Below, one piece after another: positions 10,332 to 19,098 of a stretch of 64,000 bases of DNA. The stretch is from CAKZLS01 sp963771545. GTDB taxonomy: Bacteria; Pseudomonadota; Alphaproteobacteria; Rhodospirillales; Defluviicoccaceae. The stretch is taken from the NCBI GenBank assembly GCA_963771545.1, contig CAVYTX010000003.1, forward strand, positions 868,001-932,000. Reading direction: 5' to 3'. How positions within the stretch are numbered: the stretch's first letter is position 1; every line of letters begins with the position of its first letter. Made by a program: the position numbers and the translations under genes. The notes under the pieces were generated by a model. The model was not told the DNA's origin. It worked only from the letters and a program-made list of their open reading frames with translations, and made no database searches.

Positions 10332-10491
10332 GGCTTTCGGCCGGGACGGACAACGTCCCCGCGAGCTTAAGCATTTTCTAACATTGCTTGGCGACAATAC
10401 AGTTCGCCGTGGTGTTTTCGAGACACGAACTCAGCCACCCGGGCATACCCGTTGCACGGCGATCGGGAATGTCCGCCGCGGAGAGCGAAGC

Positions 10492-11232
10492 ATGTTTTAC
10501 GGCCTCAATCAAAACGAGGGTAAGGTTCTCAACCACGTCCTCGGCATAACCGACAGCCTGTACAAAAAAGTCTTCCACGCGGACATGCTGATAACATGCG
10601 AACGGTGTCTTGGGTTCATGGAGGACGAGAAGTTCGTCGCGACGCTGAAAAAGGTCGCGACAAGCGCGCAGGAGCGCAGCTTGGTGTGGCGGCTTCATAC
10701 CCAGATGTGGGCCGCCCAACAGTGTCTCGGGTTGCCGGGCGAATTCATGGAGTGCGGCGTTTACAAGGGGTTCTGCAGCGATTTCCTGGTCAACTACCTC
10801 GACTTCGCCAGTTCCGGAAAGACCCTGTTTCTGCACGACACGTTCGAGGGCATTCCCGAGGAACACCGCGCAGGCTCGCCGGTTCGTGCGGGCGGATACA
10901 ACGAGAAGGGTCTGTACGAGAGCGTGGTCGCGCGTTTCCGGCCGTATCCCAACGTCAAGGTGATCAAGGGAAAGGTCCCCGATGTCTTCGCCGGCGGCTG
11001 TCCGGAAAAGATCGCCTATCTGCATCTGGACATGAACTCGGCGGCCGCCGAGATCGGGGCGCTGGAAGCGGTGTTCGACAAGCTGGTCCCGGGCGGCATG
11101 ATCGTGCTCGACGATTATGGTTGGGAATGGTACCGGGCGCAGAAGGACGCCGAGGACAAGTTCTTCGCCGCGCGCGATCATCGGGTTCTGGAACTGCCGA
11201 CGGGGCAGGGACTCGTCGTCAAGCGAGGGTAG
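10492..11232 (+). CDS. TylF/MycF-type SAM-dependent O-methyltransferase
   Basis: The ATG at 10492 follows GGAGAG and gives 246 residues; an upstream in-frame extension to 10384 lacks similarity to anything. The protein contains GEFMECGVYKGFCSDFLVNYL, the SAM-binding glycine/acidic loop of TylF/MycF (macrocin O-methyltransferase family). LFLHDTFEGIPE and IVLDDYGWEWY follow; the Asp pair of the latter is the usual Mg2+ site. Members O-methylate sugar hydroxyls. Sitting right after the rhamnose genes, it could methylate rhamnose or another sugar of the same polysaccharide. That target is inference. Confidence 0.85.
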   Translation: MFYGLNQNEGKVLNHVLGITDSLYKKVFHADMLITCERCLGFMEDEKFVATLKKVATSAQERSLVWRLHTQMWAAQQCLGLPGEFMECGVYKGFCSDFLVNYLDFASSGKTLFLHDTFEGIPEEHRAGSPVRAGGYNEKGLYESVVARFRPYPNVKVIKGKVPDVFAGGCPEKIAYLHLDMNSAAAEIGALEAVFDKLVPGGMIVLDDYGWEWYRAQKDAEDKFFAARDHRVLELPTGQGLVVKRG

Positions 11233-11233
11233 A

Positions 11234-12253
11234 TCAGCCGGCCTCGCCGATCACCACCTCGCGCTCCACGGACACGACCGGCTCGCTGCCGCGGTTGAGC
11301 GTGTATATGCCGCGATAGGCTCCGGGCTTCCATCCGTCATCGGGTCTTTTCAGTCCGCTGAAGGCGAACCAGCTGATGTTGCTGGCTTCGAGGACGTCCT
11401 CGTTATCGTGGATCACCCGGCCATCGGGGTCCAGGATGCGAAAGCGCTGCTTGTCGCCTTCCTGCGTTCCGAAAAGGTCGACCCACATCACAAGCGCTTC
11501 GGCATCGGCTGGTAGTCGGCCGCCGGCATAACCGCCGTCCCGCGCGGTTTCGGCATTTGCCCGTCCGCCGGCAAAGCCGGCGATCAGCGCGCCCGTCGCC
11601 CGGTAGTCCAAGTCCTCGAGCGCGGCCGGCGACCACAACGGCCGGCGGCTGTCGCCGCACGCCTCGAAACGGGCAAGTCCGACGAACGGATCCAGTTCCT
11701 CGCCGTTGTGGCGCATGGCGAACTCCACATGCGGAAACTCGGCCCGGCCGGACATGCCGATGTAACCGAGATGCTGCCCCGTTTCCACCCTGTCGCCCTT
11801 GTTGACGGCCACGCTGCCGTTCCGGAGGTGGCTGTATTGGGTGACCCACCCGTTGCCGTGATCGATGACGACCCCGTTGCCGGCATCGCGGCCCAACAGC
11901 GCCGCCGCGCCGATCTTGCGCACGTCCACATCGGGCATGCCGTCGCGCATGCCCTTGACCACCCCGGGCGCGGCGGCGACCACGGAAATGCCCTGTTTCA
12001 TCGTCGGCAGATCCGGCACGCGGATGTCGGTGCCGTCATGACCATCATAGCTCAGCCGGCCACACGCGTAGTCCATGCGGCCCGGGCCAGGGTCGTGATC
12101 GAAGTAATTCTGGATAGTGCAGACGGCGCCCATTTCGCAAACGACCGGCAGTTCGAACCGAGGGTTCTCGGCCGCCCCCGGAGACGCCAGGGTCATGAGC
12201 CCGAAGGTCAATGGCAGGAGCCAGAGGTATCGGATTTTCAAGCGGATGTTCAC
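11234..12253 (-). CDS. M23 family metallopeptidase with altered metal motif, secreted
   Basis: The start is placed at GTG 12253, giving a short basic segment, a hydrophobic stretch and a signal-peptidase site near SPGAA; the longer in-frame ORF to 12400 runs across a terminator hairpin and is unlikely. A LytM/M23 domain follows: HDGTD supplies the first His and Asp, then VVIDHGNGWVTQYSHL and a C-terminal FPHVEF. In typical M23 enzymes this last motif is HxH, the second His being a zinc ligand; here it is Glu. The C-terminal 140 residues form an extra beta domain. Predicted periplasmic peptidoglycan or protein hydrolase, or a degenerate regulator. It ends 1 base from the stop of the convergent methyltransferase. 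Confidence 0.78.
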   Translation of the reverse strand: MNIRLKIRYLWLLPLTFGLMTLASPGAAENPRFELPVVCEMGAVCTIQNYFDHDPGPGRMDYACGRLSYDGHDGTDIRVPDLPTMKQGISVVAAAPGVVKGMRDGMPDVDVRKIGAAALLGRDAGNGVVIDHGNGWVTQYSHLRNGSVAVNKGDRVETGQHLGYIGMSGRAEFPHVEFAMRHNGEELDPFVGLARFEACGDSRRPLWSPAALEDLDYRATGALIAGFAGGRANAETARDGGYAGGRLPADAEALVMWVDLFGTQEGDKQRFRILDPDGRVIHDNEDVLEASNISWFAFSGLKRPDDGWKPGAYRGIYTLNRGSEPVVSVEREVVIGEAG

Positions 12254-12351
12254 AATGGCGTGTTTACAGGAGGTTAGGTGGATCCACAAGCGCCTATTGC
12301 CCGTTGTTTGGCCGAGGCCACGAGGTTTCCAAACGAGAAGTGTGGGCGTTG

Positions 12352-12392
12352 AAAAAAGAAAGGCGGTGGGGCCCGCTGAGGCCGCCACCGCC
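12352..12392 (-). terminator. rho-independent terminator of the small RTX gene
   Basis: On the minus strand the arms GGCGGTGG and CCACCGCC, extended by GGCC/GGCC, close on a 6-base loop and are followed by TTTCTTTTTT. It lies 36 bases after the stop of the RTX gene and ahead of the M23 gene, so the two are probably separately transcribed. Confidence 0.85.
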
Positions 12393-12428
12393 CATCTCAA
12401 AGCTTACCGCTTAAGATCGTCGATCGAT

Positions 12429-13763
12429 CTATTGCAGCTCCGCCCAGATCTCCGGCGGATAGAGGTCTTCGGCCTGGTCCGGATCGGCGCAATCGACCGG
12501 CGGGCACTCGTACGGAAGGTGCACGAGATCGAAGTCGTCGGCGTTCTTGCCCGAGGTCAGCGGATCGGTGAAGGTGGCGATGCCCATGTCGAACTCGGTC
12601 TCGATGTAGGGATACCACTTCGCCACCGCGGCGTCGTCGAGGAAGATCTTCTGGCCGTTGGACAGAAGGATCATGACGTCGTCGGGAAGCTGGTTGCCGT
12701 CACCGAAGAAGGCGCCGAACTGGATCTTCACCGGCACGAATTCCGGCTGACCGCACAGGCGGATGACGTCGGCGTCGCCGCTGTACGGGTTGTTGTTGGC
12801 GTCCCAGTCCTCGATCACGTCGACCGCGTTCTGGAAAGCGTAGAAGTTGATGTCGTCCTGGTGGAACTCGAAGGTATCGGAGCCGGTGCCGCCGGACATG
12901 GTGTCGTTGCCCGATCCGGGAACGATGAGGTCGTCGCCGGCGCCGCCGTTGAGGACGTCGTTGCCTTCGTTGCCGGCAAGCTTGTCATCGCCGTCACCAC
13001 CGTTGACCGTGTCGTCGCCGTAACCGCCAACGACGACGTCGTCGCCATAACCACCGTCGAGGAGGTCATTGCCGTAGCCGCCCTTGACGCAGTCGTCGCC
13101 CGCGCCGCCGCTCACGGCGTCGTCGCCGTAGCCGCCGCTCATGACGTCGTCGCCCTTGCCGCCGTCCATGACGTCGTTGCCGGCATCGCCGTTCATGTGA
13201 TCGTCGCCCTTGCCGCCGGACAGGTTGTCGTTGCCTTCGCCGCCGGAGATGGTGTCTTGGCCGTCGCCGCCCTCGATGACGTCGTGGCCGTAGCCACCGT
13301 TCAGCTCGTCGTCGCCGTAACCGCCGTCGATGGTGTCGTTGCCCTGGCCGCCGCTGATATAGTCGTCGCCGGAACCGCCGAACAGCAGGTCGTTGTCGTC
13401 TTCGCCCCAGATCTGGTCGTCGCCGCCCTGACCGAGGACGGTGTCGTTGCCGGCGCCGCCGCGAATGACGTCGTTGCCGTCGGTGTAGTTCTCGAGGACC
13501 TCGTCGTCGCCGGAGATCCAGTCGTTGCCGGTGCCGCCGTCGACTTCGTCGCCGTCGCCGCCGGCGATGACCTTGTCGTCGCCGCCGCTGGAGCAGATGT
13601 CGTCGGTGCCGCCGCCGGTCTTGATCAGATCGGCATAGTCGGTGGACTGCATGATGCCCAGGCCTTCCGGAACGATGTAGTGCGCCGGCGCGATGATGTC
13701 GGGGCCGTTCGGATTGGTCCGGCGACCGCTCGCCGCGGACTCGTAAGGGGTATAGTTAGCCAT
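12429..13763 (-). CDS. RTX-type (hemolysin-type) calcium-binding repeat protein, 444 aa
   Basis: The start is the ATG at 13763 behind a strong GGAGGAG site. After a 50-residue N-terminus without signal peptide there are about 25 consecutive nine-residue GGxGxDxxx repeats (roughly residues 45-300), which form Ca2+-bound parallel beta-rolls. A non-repeat acidic C-terminal domain of about 140 residues follows (SGSDTFEFHQDDINFYAF onward), with conserved Trp/Tyr and two Cys near the end. RTX proteins are normally exported by type I secretion using a C-terminal signal. No HlyB/HlyD/TolC partners lie in this window. Very acidic. Likely an extracellular or surface protein; no catalytic domain seen. 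Confidence 0.88.
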   Translation of the reverse strand: MANYTPYESAASGRRTNPNGPDIIAPAHYIVPEGLGIMQSTDYADLIKTGGGTDDICSSGGDDKVIAGGDGDEVDGGTGNDWISGDDEVLENYTDGNDVIRGGAGNDTVLGQGGDDQIWGEDDNDLLFGGSGDDYISGGQGNDTIDGGYGDDELNGGYGHDVIEGGDGQDTISGGEGNDNLSGGKGDDHMNGDAGNDVMDGGKGDDVMSGGYGDDAVSGGAGDDCVKGGYGNDLLDGGYGDDVVVGGYGDDTVNGGDGDDKLAGNEGNDVLNGGAGDDLIVPGSGNDTMSGGTGSDTFEFHQDDINFYAFQNAVDVIEDWDANNNPYSGDADVIRLCGQPEFVPVKIQFGAFFGDGNQLPDDVMILLSNGQKIFLDDAAVAKWYPYIETEFDMGIATFTDPLTSGKNADDFDLVHLPYECPPVDCADPDQAEDLYPPEIWAELQ

Positions 13764-14188
13764 AACAGTTTCTCCTCCGTGTGTGTATTCGATACTATGA
13801 CGAGCGCGCCCCATTGGCGCTCTCTCCGGCAGGCTGTAACAACAGCACATGCACACTCATAACGAGCAACATACGCAGAAGCACTACCTGAGAACCCCCC
13901 AATTTGTGTAGGAAGTTGTTCCTGCTCTCGAATCCCTACGCCACGCCGGATTTTCCATGCCGGTTGGGCCGCTGAAAAGGAACGGCGGCGAAGCCGACCG
14001 AGACCGCCATTACCCCGATCCAATCTCGTAATCGATGGCGGAAGCGTAGGGATCAATCCGGCGTCTTGGGCGCGGGAAGAGACTGGAAACAGTCCGAATT
14101 GGCTTGATAGGATCCCCGGGCTGGAAGGCACCTGATTCGGCGGCACGGAATCTCAAGCGGATTTCACGGAAGGCGGGGCCACAAACCT
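13764..14188. other. intergenic region upstream of the small RTX gene
   Basis: About 425 bases with no supported gene. It should contain the promoter of the RTX gene; I see no confident promoter consensus. Base composition is similar to the neighbours. Confidence 0.5.
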
Positions 14189-14214
14189 GACGCCGGCATA
14201 CGGTTGCCGGCGTC
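14189..14214. repeat. 10-bp-arm hairpin between luxR-type gene and RTX gene
   Basis: GACGCCGGCA and TGCCGGCGTC form a perfect inverted repeat with a 6-base loop. It lies 78 bases beyond the stop of the LuxR-type gene. There is no T-run on either side, so it may act as a rho-independent-like stabiliser or weak terminator. Confidence 0.5.
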
Positions 14215-14291
14215 CGTTGCTGAAAGCTTACATGTAGGGGGCCGGCTCTGCTATATCCGGGCCTAATGTGCGGGTATCCTGGTGCAGACCG

Positions 14292-15524
14292 TTAGAGGGC
14301 GAGCGCGCTTGAACGGGAGGCACTGTGTGAAACCGAGGCGATCGTAACGGGCATGCGTTGCTCCATACCGGAGTCGGTGCGCAGCTGACCGGCGCCATCG
14401 ACCAGCCGCCGCACCATCGCGGCTTGCCGGTTGACGCCCATCTTCAGGAAAACGTCCTTGAGATAGGCGCGGACGGTATGAACGCTGATGCGCAATTTCT
14501 TGGCGATTTCGTCCGGGGTCAGCCCCTGGCACATGAGGACGGCCAGCCGCGACTCCACGCGGGTCAGTCCGTAAAGGTCCTGTAGCCACTCCTCGCGCGG
14601 GGTGCCGAGTTGCTCGGGATCCGAGAGGAACACGGCAATCAGGTTCCGGCGGTTGCCATGCGCGGCGGTTCCGTTATTGACCCGTGTCAGAATCAGGTGG
14701 AGCGGCGTTTTTCCGTCGGGACGCGAAACCGCCAACGCCTTGCTGCTCTCCGGCGAAGCCTCCGATGACGGAACCAAAAACTCATCGACGATAGCCTGAA
14801 GCTGAATGTTTTCCTGGGGCAAACTCAACGAAAGGCTGCCGTTAAAGGCGCTGAGGGTGTCTCCGCGTTTGAGAACTTCAAGCGCCTTGAGGTTTAGCGC
14901 GGCGATCTGGCCGCCGTGGTCCAGCAGAATGATGCCGAGGGTCAGCCGATTGAGAACGTTCCAGGCGGCGCCGGTATGGGCGACGCGCGCGCGCGCCGAA
15001 CGTTCCATGCGCCAGGCACTGCCCACGGCCCGCAGCATGACGCCGAGGCACGCCGCCTCGTTTTCGGTGAATGGCGGCTTTTCGGACTTGCGGGCTAAAA
15101 CGAGGCAGACCACCGTTTTACCCTTTCGTTCGATAACGCCGAACATGTGGTGCACCAATCCCTGCGGCTTCATCCACTCGTTGTAGTATTGACTCTCCAT
15201 GAGCTGCGGTCGGGTCAAGAGGTGCTTGTCCATCCAAACCGTCCCCGGGATCCGGAAGCGCTCTTCCGGGCGCAGCCAAACATCGCAGCGGGAATAGCGG
15301 CTTTCATAGGAGGCCAAATGGTCCGGGTCGACGCCCGAGGCGTGGGTAAACCGGCCGTGGCCGGTTTCATAGTAGTGAACCGCAATGGCGCAGACATCGG
15401 CGTTGATCGCGTCCTTGAGTTCACTAACGGCTTGTTGCCAGGTCGCCGAGCCCTGAACCGCGGTGGCGTTATGACCCTCATGACCGGAGGGCGTTGCGTC
15501 GACCAAACAGCTTGAAATCCCCAT
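14292..15524 (-). CDS. LuxR family transcriptional regulator
   Basis: A 410-residue protein with a C-terminal LuxR/FixJ helix-turn-helix (about residues 320-380: YGLTRVESRLAVLMCQGLTPDEIAKKL then VHTVRAYLKDVFLKMGV). The N-terminal part (about 25-180) looks like a GAF/PAS-like sensory fold, and a PAS-like segment follows near 200-300 (LLDHGGQIAALNLKALEVL). No receiver Asp pattern is present, so it probably senses a ligand or cell state directly. It is oriented toward the RTX and M23 genes and could regulate them, but that is only positional inference. A long AT-rich region lies upstream of its start. Confidence 0.88.
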   Translation of the reverse strand: MGISSCLVDATPSGHEGHNATAVQGSATWQQAVSELKDAINADVCAIAVHYYETGHGRFTHASGVDPDHLASYESRYSRCDVWLRPEERFRIPGTVWMDKHLLTRPQLMESQYYNEWMKPQGLVHHMFGVIERKGKTVVCLVLARKSEKPPFTENEAACLGVMLRAVGSAWRMERSARARVAHTGAAWNVLNRLTLGIILLDHGGQIAALNLKALEVLKRGDTLSAFNGSLSLSLPQENIQLQAIVDEFLVPSSEASPESSKALAVSRPDGKTPLHLILTRVNNGTAAHGNRRNLIAVFLSDPEQLGTPREEWLQDLYGLTRVESRLAVLMCQGLTPDEIAKKLRISVHTVRAYLKDVFLKMGVNRQAAMVRRLVDGAGQLRTDSGMEQRMPVTIASVSHSASRSSALAL

Positions 15525-16219
15525 GGCGTTTCCTGTGTCTATGTTGTGAAGCGAGTGGCCGGGACCACGGTCCCCGTCACGATTCGGGCGGCGAGTTTTT
15601 TTTGGATATCAACCATAAGTGGTAGAAATCCGTTATGAGCCGCAAACGTAAGAGCCTGGTATCGGGTGAAGTAACCCATGAGCCTAAATGGCATGAGGAA
15701 TATTTCTATGAAATAAATTTATGTAAAAATATGAGGCAATATCGATAAAATAAAATGAGATCAGAATTCGACATTGATTATGGATTCTATTGATGGTGAA
15801 TTCGGGCCAATTGCGTCCATTATCTCGATAAAATACGCGAATTACAAGAAAAACTTTATAATTCCTCCACCTATACTTTTACCCAAAACGGGCATGGCTA
15901 CCAGCATTATAACCTACTTGTGGTAGGCGATGGGTCATATGGGGCAGAGAAAAAGCGGTCGTCCGCGAAACACGGATCCGTTTAGGTACGATAGATAGAT
16001 CGAAATTCCAAAAAACTCGCATAGAGGGAAATCAACCGGTCTGGCTTAGGCCCGGCCACGCGGGGGTTGGCCAAGGGGATGCGGCGAGTGACGGGGATAA
16101 ATGGGACGACGCCGAAAGAGATGCTTGGCGGGTTAATAAAAAATTAAGACCGCCGGTCGTTTAGTCGTGGATTGGGGGATCGGCCGAGTACGCACTCAGT
16201 GTATGCGAGGAAACCGACC
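15525..16219. other. long AT-rich intergenic region between luxR-type gene and small membrane protein
   Basis: About 700 bases without a supported gene and markedly lower in GC than both sides, particularly 15680-15910. It probably holds divergent promoters. One clean dyad (15913-15927) is listed separately. I found no tRNA-like or coding pattern. Confidence 0.5.
15913..15927. promoter_or_regulatory. CCTAC-N5-GTAGG dyad, candidate operator
   Basis: A perfect 5-bp inverted repeat, CCTACTTGTGGTAGG, in the AT-rich divergent region. A similar half, AAGTGGTAG, occurs at about 15617-15625 just before the LuxR-type gene. Size and spacing fit a LuxR/NarL-type dimer site, possibly autoregulatory. Unproven. 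Confidence 0.3.
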
Positions 16220-16447
16220 ATGGATGATCCGCGTGTTTCGGGAGGGCGCTCAAACTCTTCCGTCGAAATTCAGCCGGACAAACGCTGGTTTGGGACGCTG
16301 CTCCGTTGCCTCTCGGCGCTCGTCACGACAGTCTTTTTCGTCCTCGTGACCCTATCTTTCCTGTCGACCGGCGACCGGGATCTTGCCAGAGGTCAAGACC
16401 AAGCCATCGAGCAATTGTCACCCTCCGGTAGCATTGCTCGCGACTGA
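16220..16447 (+). CDS. small single-span membrane protein, 75 aa
   Basis: The ATG at 16220 follows GAGGAAA and starts a 75-residue protein with a polar N-terminus (1-27), one hydrophobic helix (about 33-52, LSALVTTVFFVLVTLSFLS) and an acidic tail. No homologous family recognised. It lies alone between the AT-rich region and guaB; its stop is followed by a dispersed palindrome. Real coding status is likely from the ribosome site and membrane helix but not certain. Confidence 0.5.
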   Translation: MDDPRVSGGRSNSSVEIQPDKRWFGTLLRCLSALVTTVFFVLVTLSFLSTGDRDLARGQDQAIEQLSPSGSIARD

Positions 16448-16470
16448 GTCGCCGCCATAAGCGCGGAACT

Positions 16471-16505
16471 TATACCAACGATCATTATCAACGACAGTTG
16501 GTATT
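16471..16505. repeat. dispersed palindrome, copy A (imperfect)
   Basis: Arms ATACCAAC and GTTGGTAT surround a short AT-rich loop; same family as the perfect copy at 43665-43697 and the copy at 50718-50760. Located in the leader of guaB. Confidence 0.7.
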
Positions 16506-16643
16506 CGCGAATTTCGGGCATTACCCTCAAATTTTATGGTCGGCGCCTCGGATCCGGGCCGGTCGGTCTTTCATTGCTCGAAGCGTCTTGGCAAGCGCGG
16601 CGGGTTCTGTATGATACGCGGCCATTCCGAGGGCGGAGAGGGC

Positions 16644-18120
16644 ATGACCATAAAAGAGGCGCTGGCGTTCGACGATGTGTTGCTGGTACCCGCGGCGTCC
16701 AGCGTCCTTCCGAGCCAAGTCGATACCGGAACACGGCTAACGCCGTCGGTGGAATTGCGAATTCCGCTGATCTCGGCGGCCATGGACACGGTCACCGAGA
16801 GCGCGCTGGCCATCGCCATGGCCCAGGCCGGCGGAATTGGCGTCATCCACAAGAACATGGATCCCGAAACCCAGGCCGGAGAAGTCTGGCGCGTAAAGAA
16901 GTTCGAGTCCGGCATGGTGGTCAATCCCGTCACCATCGGACCGGCGGCGACGCTGGGCGATGCGCAGGCGTTGATGAGTTTATACCATTTCTCCGGCGTT
17001 CCGGTGGTGGAGGAGGACAGTGGCCGGTTGCTGGGGATCCTCACCAACCGTGACGTGCGTTTCGCCAACGATCTCCGCCAACCGGTCAGCGAGCTGATGA
17101 CCCGCGACACGCCGGAAAAGCCGTTGGTCGCCGTTCGCGACGGCGTGGACCGCGAGGAGGCCAAGCGGCTTTTGCACAAACACCGGATCGAGAAACTCCT
17201 GGTGGTGGATGAGCAGTATCGATGCGTTGGTCTCGTCACCGTTAAGGATATCGAGAAGGCGGAGCGTTATCCCCACGCATGCAAGGATGAACGGGGCCGG
17301 CTTCGCGTCGCCGCCGCGACCGGCGTTGGCGAGGACGGGGTGCTCAGGGCGGAAGCTCTGCTGGACAAGGACGTGGATGTGATCGTCGTCGATACCGCCC
17401 ACGGACATTCCCGGGGCGTCATCGAGGCGGTTGAGCGGATCAAGAAACTCAGCAACTACGTTCAGGTCGTTGCCGGAAACATCGCCACGCAAGATGGAGC
17501 CAAGGCGCTGATCGATGCGGGCGCCGACGCCGTCAAGGTGGGAAATCGGGCCGGGATCCATCTGCACCACCCGAATGATCGCCGGCGTGGGCATGCCCCA
17601 GTTCTCGGCCATTCAGGAGGTGGCGGAAGTCTGCGGAAAACACGGCGTGCCGCTGGTCGCCGATGGCGGCATCCGATATTCGGGCGATTTCGCCAAGGCG
17701 ATCGCGGCGGGCGCCGACAGCGTCATGATCGGTTCGCTGCTCGCCGGGACCGACGAAAGCCCGGGCGACGTGTTCCTTTATCAGGGGCGTTCCTACAAGT
17801 CCTATCGCGGGATGGGTTCCATCAGCGCCATGGCGCGGGGCTCGGCGGATCGCTATTTCCAGCAGGAAGTGGCGGACGCCCTCAAGATGGTTCCGGAGGG
17901 GGTCGAGGGGCGCGTACCCTACAAGGGACCGGTGGGAACCGTGATACACCAGTTGGTGGGCGGGCTGAGGGCGGCCATGGGGTATACCGGAAACCGGACC
18001 ATCGGCGAGTTGCAGCGCAACTGCACGTTCAGGCGGACGACGCTGGCCGGATTGCGCGAAAGCCACGTTCACGACGTGACCATCACCCGCGAGGCTCCCA
18101 ACTATCAGGCGTCGGACTAA
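16644..18120 (+). pseudogene. guaB: IMP dehydrogenase with single-base frameshift
   Basis: IMPDH converts IMP to XMP with NAD+, the rate-limiting step of GTP synthesis. ATG 16644 follows GGCGGAGAGGG. The N-terminal half reads normally: LAFDDVLLVPA, the PLISAAMDTVTES motif, two CBS domains (about residues 90-210) and GADAVKVG. The expected active loop GPGSICTTR continues only after moving one base, because the codons for VGIGPG read GTG GGA A ATC GGG CCG: an extra A in the AAA at 17543-17545. The other frame then runs intact to 18120 (ADGGIRYSGD, GSLLAGTDESPG, YRGMGSISAM). With the base removed the protein would be about 491 residues, the family length. Since guaB is normally essential without guanine supply, a sequence error is at least as likely as a real lesion. 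Confidence 0.9.
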
Positions 18121-18151
18121 TCCCAAGAATCACTGCTAGAGCGTATCCGGT

Positions 18152-18679
18152 TTAGACGGAATAGCCTGCATTTGGGAGATAGTTTCTGCATTCGGCGGGC
18201 GGATACTCATTGAGGGCGTTTCCGATGGCCTTCCAAAGATCGTCGACGGTTCTGGCGCCAAGCTTTCGCAGGATTGACTTGAGCTTGGCGAAGACCTGTT
18301 CGATGGGATTGAAGTCGGGGCTATAGGGCGGGAGGTAGAGCGGGGTCGCGCCGACCGCCTCGATGGCCTCGCGGACGCCGGCAACCTTGTGGGACCCGAG
18401 GTTGTCCATGATGACGATGTCGCCCTCGCCCTTGGCGAGGGTCGGGACCAGAGCTTGCTCGACCCAGGCGAGGAAGCGCGCGCCATTGATGGGCCCATCG
18501 AACACGCAGGGTGCGGTCATCCTGTCGTGGCGCAGGGCGGCAAGGAATGTGGTTGTCCTCCAATGGCCATGGGGAATGGCCGAGCGCACCCGCTCACCGC
18601 GCGGTGCCCGCCCATGGCGCCGGGCCATGTTGGTGCGTGCCCAGGTCTCATCAAGAAAGACCAATCGTTCGGCCGTCAT
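18152..18679 (-). CDS. IS630 transposase, catalytic C-terminal part (orfB)
   Basis: Carries the DDE triad region: FLDETW, IMDNLGSHK and YSPDFNPIEQVFAKLK, diagnostic of IS630 transposases (RNase H-like fold). It has no independent ribosome site at 18679. In this frame the sequence upstream continues back to the A8 run at 18756-18763, so it is probably made as a fusion with orfA by -1 frameshifting. All three acidic residues are present, so the enzyme may still be active. Confidence 0.9.
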   Translation of the reverse strand: MTAERLVFLDETWARTNMARRHGRAPRGERVRSAIPHGHWRTTTFLAALRHDRMTAPCVFDGPINGARFLAWVEQALVPTLAKGEGDIVIMDNLGSHKVAGVREAIEAVGATPLYLPPYSPDFNPIEQVFAKLKSILRKLGARTVDDLWKAIGNALNEYPPAECRNYLPNAGYSV

Positions 18680-19098
18680 CCCGGGCTGCTGGTTGCGCCA
18701 GATGGCTCGCGCCGCGGCAACGTCAGGGCGCTCTTGCTCGGCGGCGTGAGCGGTCTTTTTTTTCGCGTCAACCCCTGAGCCAGGAGAAAGTCGCCCAGCG
18801 TCGAGCGCTTCGCCTCGATCCCTTCGGCGGCAAGGGCGGTACGCAACTCGTCGATGGTGATGTCGCAGGTCTCGGCCACCAAAGCCCGGATACGATCGGC
18901 ATGGGGAGCCAGTTTCGGCTTCTTCCAGCCGCCGTACTTGTCGGCTTTGATCGTTCCCCGCCGCCGCCAGCGCTGCATCAACTTGACAACGAAGCTGATG
19001 CTCACACCAAACTGCTTTGCCGCCGAATTCCGCGACGTCCCCAACTCAACAGCGCCAACAACACGCTCACGAAGGTCTTCCGAATAAGGTCGTACCAT
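18676..19098 (-). CDS. IS630 transposase, N-terminal HTH part (orfA)
   Basis: Starts MVRPYSEDLRERVV at 19098; this is the usual first residue pattern of IS630 N-terminal helix-turn-helix domains, which bind the terminal repeats. NSAAKQFGVSISFVVKLMQRW is the recognition region. The reading frame leaves the family sequence at a run of eight A (18756-18763 on the plus strand as T8). A slip of -1 there joins it to orfB. Confidence 0.88.
   Translation of the reverse strand: MVRPYSEDLRERVVGAVELGTSRNSAAKQFGVSISFVVKLMQRWRRRGTIKADKYGGWKKPKLAPHADRIRALVAETCDITIDELRTALAAEGIEAKRSTLGDFLLAQGLTRKKRPLTPPSKSALTLPRREPSGATSSPG

Noticed and set aside
12117..13862. A 581-residue plus-strand frame
   Set aside because: Antisense of the small RTX gene; VAVAxxDVVA-type repeats are reverse readings of GGxGxD units.
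16644..18120. Programmed +1 frameshift in guaB
   Set aside because: There is no slippery stop-codon context and no known recoding in this family; an extra base explains it better.
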